A stretch of DNA of 64,000 nucleotides, from positions 1 through 64,000 of the forward strand of contig CAVKBM010000003.1 in NCBI GenBank assembly GCA_963654355.1, given 5' to 3'. Both the position numbers and the translations under genes were made by a program. The stretch comes from UBA1181 sp963654355. GTDB lineage: Bacteria > Bacteroidota > Bacteroidia > Bacteroidales > Paludibacteraceae. Shown piece by piece: positions 9,021 to 15,872 of the stretch; position 1 is the first letter of the stretch, and the number at the start of each line of letters is the position of its first letter. The notes under the pieces were generated by a model. The model was given only the letters and a program-made list of their open reading frames with translations, was not told the origin of the DNA and ran no database searches.

Positions 9021-9050
9021 AAAATTAGTGCTTATTTTTGAATTAGCAAG
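9021..9050 (-). promoter_or_regulatory. Promoter of tRNA-Lys
   Basis: Read on the minus strand: a TTG -33 element (complement of 9048-9050), a 19-base spacer and TAATTTTG as the -7 element (complement of 9021-9028). This fits the Bacteroidota consensus TTG-N19-TAnnTTTG and lies about 80 bases upstream of the tRNA. Confidence 0.65.
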
Positions 9051-9314
9051 TAAATTGTGAAAATTTTTCAAGTTGATTTTCGAAAAATTTATCGTTGCTA
9101 TTTGATTTTGTTGAAAGTCAGTTAATTATGATTTTAAATGAATATGCTACATTAAGAAGGAAGGGGAAATGTTATGGTAGATAGGTGTTTAAGAGGGAGA
9201 AAAAAATGATTTTTTAGCATTCGTTTATTGAGAAAGTTTGTTGACGATTTAAAATCCTTTGTGGAAGAAATGAGAATGAAGAGTTGTGAATGACTATTTT
9301 CAGTTAAAAAATCA

Positions 9315-9322
9315 TACTTTTG
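9315..9322 (+). promoter_or_regulatory. -7 element upstream of the chromate-type transporter pair
   Basis: TACTTTTG matches TAnnTTTG exactly, 24 bases before the ATG at 9347. No clear TTG is found at the usual -33 distance. The position argues against a TTG start at 9320, which would lie inside this element. Confidence 0.5.
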
Positions 9323-9346
9323 CGACTGATTTTAAAGAAAGCGAAT

Positions 9347-9898
9347 ATGGTGAAAATTAGAGAATTGTTTTGGATATTCTTCGAAATTGGAGCCTTCACT
9401 TTGGGAGGTGGCTATGCAATGCTCTCAATGGTGGAGATGAAGATTGTGAATGATAAGAAATTCATGGAGAAAGACGAGTTTTGGGATTTGATTGCCGTGG
9501 CGCAGACGTTGCCAGGAGTTTTCGCTATTAACACTGCGCTTTATGTGGGTTATAAGTTGAGAGGGAAATTAGGTGCGTTTGCCTCTATGGTGGGAGCCGC
9601 TCTTCCATCGTTCATCGCTATTCTGTTGATCGCTATTTTCTTTTTGGAATTTAGAGACAATCATTATGTTGAGAGTGCATTTAAGGGTATTCGTCCGTGT
9701 GTGGTGGCTTTAATTCTTTCTCCTGCCGTGAAACTGATTTGGAAAGAGAAAAAACATTGGTGGAGTTTGCTGATTCCATTGGTGGCAGCGTTTGTCATTT
9801 GGTGGTTTAGTGTCAATCCTATATTGATAGTCGCTCTGGTGATTGTAGTGGCACTCATGTATTGCTATTTTACAAATATGAAGAAAATAAAGGGATAA
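9347..9898 (+). CDS. Chromate transporter family, N-terminal-type half
   Basis: A 183-residue membrane protein of the CHR family (PF02417) with about five hydrophobic helices. It carries the family signature FTLGGGYAMLSMVE near residue 16 and a second motif AQTLPGVFAINTALYVGY. In many bacteria ChrA is one polypeptide of about 400 residues with two homologous halves. Here the halves are separate genes 3 bases apart, the known short-chain pair arrangement thought to act as a heterodimer. The family exports chromate in some species, but the natural substrate in anaerobes is unknown. The start at 9347 (MVKIRE) is preferred over an upstream TTG because a -7 element covers the latter. Confidence 0.85.
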   Translation: MVKIRELFWIFFEIGAFTLGGGYAMLSMVEMKIVNDKKFMEKDEFWDLIAVAQTLPGVFAINTALYVGYKLRGKLGAFASMVGAALPSFIAILLIAIFFLEFRDNHYVESAFKGIRPCVVALILSPAVKLIWKEKKHWWSLLIPLVAAFVIWWFSVNPILIVALVIVVALMYCYFTNMKKIKG

Positions 9899-9901
9899 GG
9901 G

Positions 9902-10528
9902 ATGGAGATGAGTTTATTTGATGTTTTAACGATTTATGCGGAACTTTTATATGTGTTTTTTAAAATCGGATTGTTCGGATTCGGTGGCGGTTATGCGATG
10001 ATTTCGTTGATCCAGTTTGAGGTGGTTGACCATTTCGGATGGATGTCGGTAACGGAGTTCTCTGATATGTTGGCGATTTCACAGATGACACCAGGTCCAG
10101 TTTCTATCAACACGGCTACCTATGTCGGATATGCGGTGTGTAAACAATGGGGGTATATGTCGGGAGTCTTAGGTTCTGCTGTGGCAACGGTCTCTTTGTG
10201 TCTACCCTCTATCTTGTTAATGATTTTAGTAATCAAATATTTCTTTAATAATAAAGAAAATATCTATGTAAAGGCAGTGATGTCGGGATTGCGTCCCGTT
10301 TTAGGGGGCTTGATTTTGGCTGCTGCTCTAATGTTGATGAACAGAGAAAATTTTTGTGATTTGCCACTTTCAAGAGGATTGGATGGTACTATAGGATTCG
10401 ATACGACGTTAGGTTATGGATTGTCGGTCGTAATTTTCATTGCGTCGTTTGTTGCGTTACATTTCTTCAAAGTGAATCCGATGTGGCTGATTGTGGTAGC
10501 GGGTGCGATTGGGGTTGCAGTGATGTGA
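9902..10528 (+). CDS. Chromate transporter family, C-terminal-type half
   Basis: A 208-residue partner of the preceding gene with the same PF02417 fold. FGFGGGYAMISLIQFE lies near residue 25, and ISQMTPGPVSINTATYVGY matches the corresponding motif in its neighbour. There are about six hydrophobic helices. The gene begins 3 bases after the previous stop, so the two are almost surely co-translated in equal amounts. A hairpin shared with the convergent queA gene follows about 20 bases downstream. Confidence 0.85.
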   Translation: MEMSLFDVLTIYAELLYVFFKIGLFGFGGGYAMISLIQFEVVDHFGWMSVTEFSDMLAISQMTPGPVSINTATYVGYAVCKQWGYMSGVLGSAVATVSLCLPSILLMILVIKYFFNNKENIYVKAVMSGLRPVLGGLILAAALMLMNRENFCDLPLSRGLDGTIGFDTTLGYGLSVVIFIASFVALHFFKVNPMWLIVVAGAIGVAVM

Positions 10529-10549
10529 AAAGGGGGCATCTTTGATGAA

Positions 10550-10575
10550 AAAGAGGCATTTTAAAGTGCCTCTTT
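10550..10575. terminator. Bidirectional hairpin between the transporter pair and queA
   Basis: A perfect 9-bp inverted repeat, AAAGAGGCA at 10550-10558 and TGCCTCTTT at 10567-10575, with an 8-base loop. It is A-rich before and T-rich after, so it can stop transcription from both convergent genes. The queA stop codon lies in the loop, so one arm is coding sequence. Confidence 0.65.
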
Positions 10576-11787
10576 AGGTTTTAATAAGGAACTATCACCA
10601 TAACTTAGAAAGCGAAAGCCGTTCTTCATGGCATAATCGTATATTTTTCGCCAGTCTTCGCCCACTAATGCGGAGATGAGCAGGAGAAGAGTACTTTGCG
10701 GTTGGTGGAAGTTGGTGATGATAGCTTTCACGATATGGAATTTATAGCCTGGCACGATGATGATCTGTGTGTTGGCTTGAATCGTATCTAATTGGTTTTT
10801 ATCCATATATGAGAGGATGGCGGCGAGAGAATCGTCCGTTGAAATGTCAGAAGAACCATCGTAAGGCATCCATTGTGAAACGTTAAGGTCTGTCTCGTGA
10901 ATTTCTGAATTTTTTGAAATGATTTTACCTATGTAGTATAAACTTTCAAGAGTGCGGACTGAGGTTGTCCCGATTGCGATTACACGTCCCGCTTTCTTGA
11001 TTTTCTCAATGGTCTCTCGTTTGACGGATATCCATTCAGAGTGCATCGTATGACCACCGATGGTATCCGATTTGACAGGTTGGAATGTACCTGCACCGAC
11101 GTGAAGCGTAACTTCTTCTACATCAATGTTTTTTTTCTCTAAACTTTTGAAAACATCTTTTGTGAAATGAAGTCCAGCGGTAGGAGCTGCGACAGAGCCT
11201 TTGATTTTAGAGTAAACCGTTTGATAGGTGATTTTGTCTCGCTCAACCGTCTCTCTGTGCAGATAAGGAGGAATGGGAAGTACTCCGAAAGCATCCAAAA
11301 TGGTGGCGAAGGTGAGACCATCATTTTCCCAGAAAAACCGAACATTGTAAGAGTTGCCGACAGCCTCTAATTTTTCTGCATAGACGGTAATGTCTTCATT
11401 GTCAATTGTTACCATTTTGGAAAGCAGACCTGTTTTCCATTTGTTTGCGTTGCCAATCATGCATTTCCAAATACATTCCTTTGTGGATTGAAAGGTCAGC
11501 ACATAGTCGTGAGGTTGGATGGGTTCTAAACAGAATATCTCAATTCGAGCGCCTGTTTCCTTGTGAAAAATCAGGCGAGCTTGAATGACGCGTGTGTTGT
11601 TGCAGACGAGAAGCTCTCCTTCGTCAAGATAATCAGAAATGTTTTTAAAGATGGTGTGAGAAATATTCCCTTTATCGTAAAGAAGTAACTTAGACTCATC
11701 TCTTTTTTCAAGAGGAAACTTAGCGATGCGTTCGTCTGGAAGTTCGTATGTGAAATCTTTGATTGCGATTTCTTGAGGATTCATCAT
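10561..11787 (-). CDS. queA: S-adenosylmethionine:tRNA ribosyltransferase-isomerase
   Basis: A 408-residue QueA, which moves the ribosyl part of S-adenosylmethionine onto preQ1 at the wobble base of GUN-anticodon tRNAs to give epoxyqueuosine. Recognisable segments are the N-terminal FTYELPDERIAKFP, the RDESKLLLYD strand, IPPYLHRE, SVAAPTAGLHFT, HVGAGTFQPV and the C-terminal NFHQPQSTLLLLISAL. Many QueA proteins have about 345 residues; the extra length lies mainly in the segment after HVGAGTF, a longer form I believe occurs in other Bacteroidota. Two adjacent ATG codons make the start uncertain by one residue. Confidence 0.95.
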   Translation of the reverse strand: MMNPQEIAIKDFTYELPDERIAKFPLEKRDESKLLLYDKGNISHTIFKNISDYLDEGELLVCNNTRVIQARLIFHKETGARIEIFCLEPIQPHDYVLTFQSTKECIWKCMIGNANKWKTGLLSKMVTIDNEDITVYAEKLEAVGNSYNVRFFWENDGLTFATILDAFGVLPIPPYLHRETVERDKITYQTVYSKIKGSVAAPTAGLHFTKDVFKSLEKKNIDVEEVTLHVGAGTFQPVKSDTIGGHTMHSEWISVKRETIEKIKKAGRVIAIGTTSVRTLESLYYIGKIISKNSEIHETDLNVSQWMPYDGSSDISTDDSLAAILSYMDKNQLDTIQANTQIIIVPGYKFHIVKAIITNFHQPQSTLLLLISALVGEDWRKIYDYAMKNGFRFLSYGDSSLLKPKEAL

Positions 11788-11876
11788 ATTTCGTTAGTCT
11801 GATGTTTCAATGTTTGTGCAAAAATAGTGAACTTTGCTTTGAAAATGTGTCTTAAGAAGAAATAAAGAAGAAAGCC

Positions 11877-12929
11877 ATGGTAAATGTAGGGGATAGAGTA
11901 AGATTTTTGAACGCTACGGGAGGTGGCGTTGTGTCAAAGATAGTGAACCGGGAGTTGGTTATGGTAACCGATGAAGATGGATTTGACATTCCGACATTGG
12001 CGAAAGAGTGTGTCGTTGTTGAAACGTCAACTAAAGTGCATACTCAAGAAAAAAAAGTAGAGAAGCCTAAGGTCGTGGAGACAATAGATGATTTTGTGCA
12101 GAAAGAGAAAGAAAACAAAGAGTATGTCCCACAAGCGGAGACAGAAGAAGGAGAAATCTTGAATGTTCTGTTGGCTTTTGTGCCGCAGAACATAAAAGTG
12201 TTGTCGACCACCGATTTTGATGCTTATTTTGTGAACGACAGCAATTATTATTTGGCTTATAACATTGCGACAGTTGTTGGCACAAAGTTTGTTAGTCGAG
12301 CCGTCGGGTTTATTCAGCCGAACACAAAAATCATAATCAAAGAGTCAATGAAGAGCGAGTTGAACGATTGGGAGAACGTGCGAGTGCAACTGTTCGCTTT
12401 GAAACAAGATAAACCATACTCTCTGAAGACTGTTTATGATGTTAAACTTAAACTGAATCCTGTGAAGTTCTTCAAATTGCATAGTTTCGTTGAAAACGAT
12501 TATTTTGATGAGTTGGCAATGGTCTTCCCGATTGTGAAGAATGACATGGCAACCAATTCTGTATTGGTGGAAGATGAGATTGAAAAAATTGCGGCGAAAG
12601 AGAAAGGCACTATCGCTCGAAAGTTTTCAAAACCAAACCAAAGCCCTGAAATCATTGTGAAAGACTTACATGTTAATGCGTTGTTAGACAATACCAATGG
12701 TATGAGTGCGTATGATATGTTGCAGTATCAGTTGAAAGTTTTTGAGGAGACGATGCAGGAAAACTTGAAACATAAAGGTCAGCAGATAGTCTTTATCCAT
12801 GGAAAAGGAAATGGTGTATTACGCAAAGCCGTTTTAGATGAATTGAAGAAGAAATACTCAACTTGCTATGTGCGAGATGCCTCTTTTCAAGAGTATGGTT
12901 ATGGAGCGTCAATGGTAACAATAAAATAA
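11877..12929 (+). CDS. DUF2027 and Smr-domain protein
   Basis: A 350-residue protein. The N-terminus (VGDRVRFLNATGGGVVSKI) and the middle region fit the DUF2027 family of Bacteroidota. The C-terminal 85 residues form an Smr domain with the opening DLHV motif near 263 and the active-site motif IHGKGNGVLR near 303. Smr domains, as in MutS2, nick or bind nucleic acids, so this is a candidate nuclease or RNA-binding protein. The role of the N-terminal part is unknown. Its stop codon overlaps the start of the next small gene (TAATG), indicating translational coupling. Confidence 0.85.
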   Translation: MVNVGDRVRFLNATGGGVVSKIVNRELVMVTDEDGFDIPTLAKECVVVETSTKVHTQEKKVEKPKVVETIDDFVQKEKENKEYVPQAETEEGEILNVLLAFVPQNIKVLSTTDFDAYFVNDSNYYLAYNIATVVGTKFVSRAVGFIQPNTKIIIKESMKSELNDWENVRVQLFALKQDKPYSLKTVYDVKLKLNPVKFFKLHSFVENDYFDELAMVFPIVKNDMATNSVLVEDEIEKIAAKEKGTIARKFSKPNQSPEIIVKDLHVNALLDNTNGMSAYDMLQYQLKVFEETMQENLKHKGQQIVFIHGKGNGVLRKAVLDELKKKYSTCYVRDASFQEYGYGASMVTIK

Positions 12930-13066
12930 TGGCAGACAATTATTTAGAAAAACGGCAGGAGTCCTACGAAGAGAGGAAAAGAAAGTGGGAGAAAAAGTAC
13001 GCGCTTGAGATGCTGAAACAACGTATTCAGAAAGTAAGGGAAACGTCGGAAAAAGAGAAAATATAG
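12929..13066 (+). CDS. Small conserved-looking protein (starts MADNYLEKR), unknown function
   Basis: A 45-residue, highly charged protein with about 40% Lys/Arg/Glu, predicted to be one long helix. The ATG overlaps the preceding stop (TAATG at 12927-12931), so it is coupled to the DUF2027-Smr gene. A longer reading from an ATG at 12863 would run inside that gene and is rejected. Short proteins beginning in this way occur in other Bacteroidales genomes, to my recollection, sometimes with misleading names. The coupling suggests a partner of the Smr protein, perhaps an RNA- or ribosome-associated helix; this is inference. Confidence 0.6.
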   Translation: MADNYLEKRQESYEERKRKWEKKYALEMLKQRIQKVRETSEKEKI

Positions 13067-13098
13067 GGCAGTGAATTTCTAATGTGCAGCATATTTTA

Positions 13099-13139
13099 AC
13101 AAAAGGAATTATTTTTACAAAAAAGATAATTCCTTTTGT
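13099..13139. terminator. Strong hairpin after the Smr-protein operon
   Basis: A perfect 14-bp inverted repeat, 13099-13112 (ACAAAAGGAATTAT) and 13126-13139, with a 13-base A-rich loop. It lies about 30 bases after the small gene. The arms are AU-rich and the following bases include short T runs, so it fits an intrinsic terminator. Confidence 0.6.
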
Positions 13140-13202
13140 AATTTTCAGCAAAAAAAACTTGTCAAAGTAGTACTTGTACAATATTTATTTATCTTGAATG
13201 TT

Positions 13203-13210
13203 TAAATTTG
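13203..13210 (+). promoter_or_regulatory. -7 element upstream of the first Uma2-like gene
   Basis: TAAATTTG matches TAnnTTTG, 25 bases before the first possible start at 13235. The -33 position shows only a weak T-rich stretch. Confidence 0.45.
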
Positions 13211-13234
13211 CGAAGAATTATTTTAAAAAAATGA

Positions 13235-13711
13235 ATGAGTATGAAAAATGGAAATGATTATTATCGTAAAGGGTTAGGGATGGGAGTTGCGCCGCATCTA
13301 CATCAGTTGTGTGCAAATCTAATCATGTATGGATTAATGAATCGAGTTCCAAAACATCTTAGACTGAATTTTCTTCCTGATTCCACAGTGAAGGAGGACT
13401 TGAAAGAAGGAGAAAAGAGAATACGCCCAGATATTTCATACTATACGAAAGCGAGTTATAGAAAGGGAGATTGTAACCATTCAAATCTATTGTTTGTTGT
13501 TGAGGTTGTAAATGTAAATGGGGTCGGGTATTCTACAAGAAGGATCAAAGAATTGTTTCATAGAGAACCTTCGTTACAGGAGGCCTTTTTATACAATTAT
13601 GAGGAAAAAAAGTGGACTCGCTTTTTAAGAGAAAATGGAAAAGTAGACGATAAGGAGGATCCTTATTCTTTCACGTTTGGATTTTGTATGTCATCTATAG
13701 AAGGATTGTAA
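13235..13711 (+). CDS. Uma2-like (DUF820) putative nuclease, paralog 1 of 3
   Basis: A 158-residue protein, first of three paralogs within 2.6 kb. Shared blocks are an N-terminal GLGMGxxxxxHQ, then NFLPDST, then EGEKRIRPDISYY, then LLFVVEVV, then YSTRRIKELF, and a C-terminal EAFLYNYEEKKWTRF. The spacing of RPD, the E in FVVEV and the later K in RIKEL resembles the PD-(D/E)xK core of Uma2/DUF820 proteins, which have a restriction-endonuclease fold. The GLGMG...HQ start is not one I know from that family. No signal peptide is seen. The start could be 13235 or 13241. A nuclease activity is a structural guess. Confidence 0.7.
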   Translation: MSMKNGNDYYRKGLGMGVAPHLHQLCANLIMYGLMNRVPKHLRLNFLPDSTVKEDLKEGEKRIRPDISYYTKASYRKGDCNHSNLLFVVEVVNVNGVGYSTRRIKELFHREPSLQEAFLYNYEEKKWTRFLRENGKVDDKEDPYSFTFGFCMSSIEGL

Positions 13712-13746
13712 TGATTGTTGTTTTGAAAGAGTAAAGTGTATAAGAT

Positions 13747-14241
13747 ATGAAAAAGACAGAATACAGGGGTTTAGGAATGGGGGCATGTCCCCACAAGCAT
13801 CAAATGTGTGTTGGAGTAATTCATAACAGATTAGTGGATAAACTATCGGCTAAGTACAGAATTAATTTCCTTATAGATTCAACGGTGACTGAGGTGGAAT
13901 GGCAAGAAGGGGAGAGGAGAGTGCGACCAGATATTTCATTTTATGCAAAGGTGAATGTTACAAAGGATGAGGTTGAACATTCAAATCTTTTGTTTGTGGT
14001 AGAAATTGTGAGGTGTGGAGGCGAAAATTATTCAACAGAAAGAATTAAAGAACTTTTAAACAAAAGCAAGACGCTGAGGGAAGCGTTCATTTACAATTAT
14101 GAGAAGAATGAATGGATCCGATTTTCAAAGGAAGCGAAAGACGGTGTAATTGACGACTATTCTGTTGTCTTTGGATTTGCTTTGGGTCCGATTGGCGATT
14201 TGTGTGTAGGTCCTAAGTCTACTTCATATCCACTAAAATAG
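13747..14241 (+). CDS. Uma2-like (DUF820) putative nuclease, paralog 2 of 3
   Basis: A 164-residue paralog of the preceding gene, 35 bases downstream and likely in the same transcript. It has RGLGMGACPHKHQ at the N-terminus, NFLIDSTV, EGERRVRPDISFY, NLLFVVEIV, YSTERIKEL and EAFIYNYEKNEWIRF. All three proposed catalytic positions (D of RPD, E of VVEI, K of RIKEL) are kept. A short C-terminal tail of about 15 residues is unique. Divergence from copy 1 is large outside the blocks, so the duplication is not recent. Confidence 0.7.
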   Translation: MKKTEYRGLGMGACPHKHQMCVGVIHNRLVDKLSAKYRINFLIDSTVTEVEWQEGERRVRPDISFYAKVNVTKDEVEHSNLLFVVEIVRCGGENYSTERIKELLNKSKTLREAFIYNYEKNEWIRFSKEAKDGVIDDYSVVFGFALGPIGDLCVGPKSTSYPLK

Positions 14242-14250
14242 GAGATTGTC

Positions 14251-14284
14251 TTTCTATAACATTAAGCGAAAATTATTAACTTTG
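14251..14284 (+). promoter_or_regulatory. Promoter of the M23/LysM peptidase gene
   Basis: TAACTTTG at 14277-14284 matches the -7 consensus. A TTTC at 14251-14254, 22 bases upstream, can serve as a -33 element. The start codon at 14315 lies 30 bases further on. Confidence 0.55.
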
Positions 14285-14314
14285 TCATCCTTGCAAAAGA
14301 AAGAGTTTTCGCTA

Positions 14315-15268
14315 ATGAATTATATAAAGAAATTGTTGGTCGGCGGAATTGCGATTATTGCGCCGATTTGGGTTATTGGACAGGAGTATGAAGCAGTGAT
14401 GGGCGAACGATATGAGCCTGCGGTATCTGATTCAACAGATTTTGTAGTGGATGAAGATGAGTCAACTTTAGAGAGTGATTCTCTTATAGTTAATTCTGTT
14501 ACTACGATGAGTTTGCCTGTTGATTCGTTGCAGAATATTGATTCCTTGCTTGTCGCCCGTTATCGTTTAGGATGGGATAGTATGCGTGTAAATCCATACG
14601 CTTATCCAATTGATTCTATCAAAGATACTTTCGTAGTAGATTGTCGTGGTTTCTATCCTCCGAATGTTAATGTCGTAACTTCGGAATGTGGAGAGCGTTG
14701 GGGACGCTTTCATGCGGGTACGGATATGAGACTGAAGGTGGGCGATTCTATTTATGCTGCGTTTGATGGAAAAGTTCGAATGGCGAGATATGGGCATCCA
14801 CGCAAAGGGTATGGCTATTATGTTGTTTTGCAACATGCAAATGGCTTAGAGACGCTATACGGACATTTGTCAAAGATTTTGGTGAAAGTAAACCAGGATG
14901 TGAAAGCAGGTGATGTGATTGCATATGGTGGAAATACAGGTCGCTCGACGGGACCTCATTTACATTTTGAGTTTCGTTATTTAGGAAATCCTATCAACAC
15001 AAGAAATTTGTTGTCTATTACAGACAGCACAATGGAGATGAGGGCAGACACCTATGTCGTACGTCCGTCTGGAAAGAATATCAGTGGCTCTTTTGATGAA
15101 TTTTATAAATATAAGAATAGTCCAGCGGTTTATCACAAAGTGCGCTCGGGGGATAATTTAGGAAAGATAGCGAGGAAATATCATACAACAGTTTCAAAGC
15201 TTTGTAAACTGAACAAAATAAAATCTACTACGATTTTGAGGATTGGAAGACGATTGAGAGTGAGATAA
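14315..15268 (+). CDS. Secreted M23 metallopeptidase with C-terminal LysM
   Basis: A 317-residue cell-wall hydrolase. A signal peptide (about 1-23, ending VIGQ) and an acidic linker precede an M23 domain (about 120-235) with an intact zinc site: HAGTDMRL supplies the H and D ligands and GPHLHFEF supplies the HxH. A LysM module at about 272-316 (HKVRSGDNLGKIARKY ... GRRLRVR) would hold it on peptidoglycan. Family members are DD- or LD-endopeptidases acting in the periplasm. The start at 14315 follows a good promoter; an in-frame upstream ATG at 14246 lies before that promoter and would bury the signal peptide. It sits between Uma2-like copies 2 and 3. Confidence 0.9.
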   Translation: MNYIKKLLVGGIAIIAPIWVIGQEYEAVMGERYEPAVSDSTDFVVDEDESTLESDSLIVNSVTTMSLPVDSLQNIDSLLVARYRLGWDSMRVNPYAYPIDSIKDTFVVDCRGFYPPNVNVVTSECGERWGRFHAGTDMRLKVGDSIYAAFDGKVRMARYGHPRKGYGYYVVLQHANGLETLYGHLSKILVKVNQDVKAGDVIAYGGNTGRSTGPHLHFEFRYLGNPINTRNLLSITDSTMEMRADTYVVRPSGKNISGSFDEFYKYKNSPAVYHKVRSGDNLGKIARKYHTTVSKLCKLNKIKSTTILRIGRRLRVR

Positions 15269-15287
15269 TTTATAAAACTAATTTTCT

Positions 15288-15818
15288 ATGAGAAGAAGGA
15301 ACAACAAAAGGGGGTTAGGGATGGGAGTCCCATCAAAGAACCATCAAGGTATTGTTGGGAGAGCATTCCGAAAATTAATAGGATTGGTGTCAGAGTCCTA
15401 TGAGAATAATTTTGCAATAGACACGACGCTTCAAGTTGCTGTAGATTGGAGAGAAGGAGAGAGGAAGATTCGTCCAGATATCGCATTTTACGATTTTTGG
15501 GAGGAAAGAGAAAATGAAAAAAAGAAAAAAGTTATAATCTGGAAAGATGTCCTTTTCGTTTTGGAAATCGTTGATAACGATGGCGTAAGTTACTCTACGG
15601 ATAGACTGCGTGACATCTTCGTTCGAGAGCCTTCTATCATTGAGGGCTTCCTTTATAATTATGAAAGAAACTCGTGGACACGCTTTTCAAAAAAAGATGG
15701 CGGTATGGATAATCCTAGGCAGACTTCCTATTCTTTGACTTTTAAATGTGATATTGCATCTGTGGTGAAAACAAGGGTACAGGGGGGAAAGATGTCTCGG
15801 TTTAGTCAATGTGATTGA
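15288..15818 (+). CDS. Uma2-like (DUF820) putative nuclease, paralog 3 of 3
   Basis: A 176-residue, more divergent paralog of the genes at 13235 and 13747, 19 bases after the M23 gene. It keeps RGLGMGVPSKNHQ, NFAIDTT, EGERKIRPDIAFY, DVLFVLEIV, YSTDRLRDIF and EGFLYNYERNSWTRF. The Lys proposed as catalytic in the other copies is Arg here (RLRDIF), so this copy may be inactive or regulatory. A Lys/Glu-rich insert of about 12 residues separates the D and E motifs. A terminator hairpin follows the stop directly. Confidence 0.68.
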   Translation: MRRRNNKRGLGMGVPSKNHQGIVGRAFRKLIGLVSESYENNFAIDTTLQVAVDWREGERKIRPDIAFYDFWEERENEKKKKVIIWKDVLFVLEIVDNDGVSYSTDRLRDIFVREPSIIEGFLYNYERNSWTRFSKKDGGMDNPRQTSYSLTFKCDIASVVKTRVQGGKMSRFSQCD

Positions 15819-15822
15819 AAGT

Positions 15823-15861
15823 ATAGCGGAATGGGCAATCTACCTACTCCGCTATTTTTTT
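15823..15861 (+). terminator. Intrinsic terminator after Uma2-like copy 3
   Basis: ATAGCGGA at 15823-15830 pairs with TCCGCTAT at 15848-15855 and is followed by a run of T. It lies 4 bases after the gene and 12 bases before the end of convergent malQ. Confidence 0.75.
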
Positions 15862-15872
15862 GTTTGCCTCGC

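Larger units (their letters stand above)
8942..9346. other. Gene-free intergenic stretch with two divergent promoters
   Basis: About 400 AT-rich bases between tRNA-Lys (minus) and the chromate-type transporter genes (plus). I find a promoter for each side (listed separately) and no credible open reading frame, hairpin or RNA gene in the middle. Confidence 0.6.

Noticed and set aside
13231..13257. An eight-codon leader peptide before the first Uma2-like gene
   Set aside because: An ATG at 13231 gives a short overlapping frame, but nothing supports its translation or a regulatory role.
14246..14314. A longer N-terminus for the M23/LysM peptidase
   Set aside because: It starts before the promoter at 14251-14284 and would bury the signal peptide.
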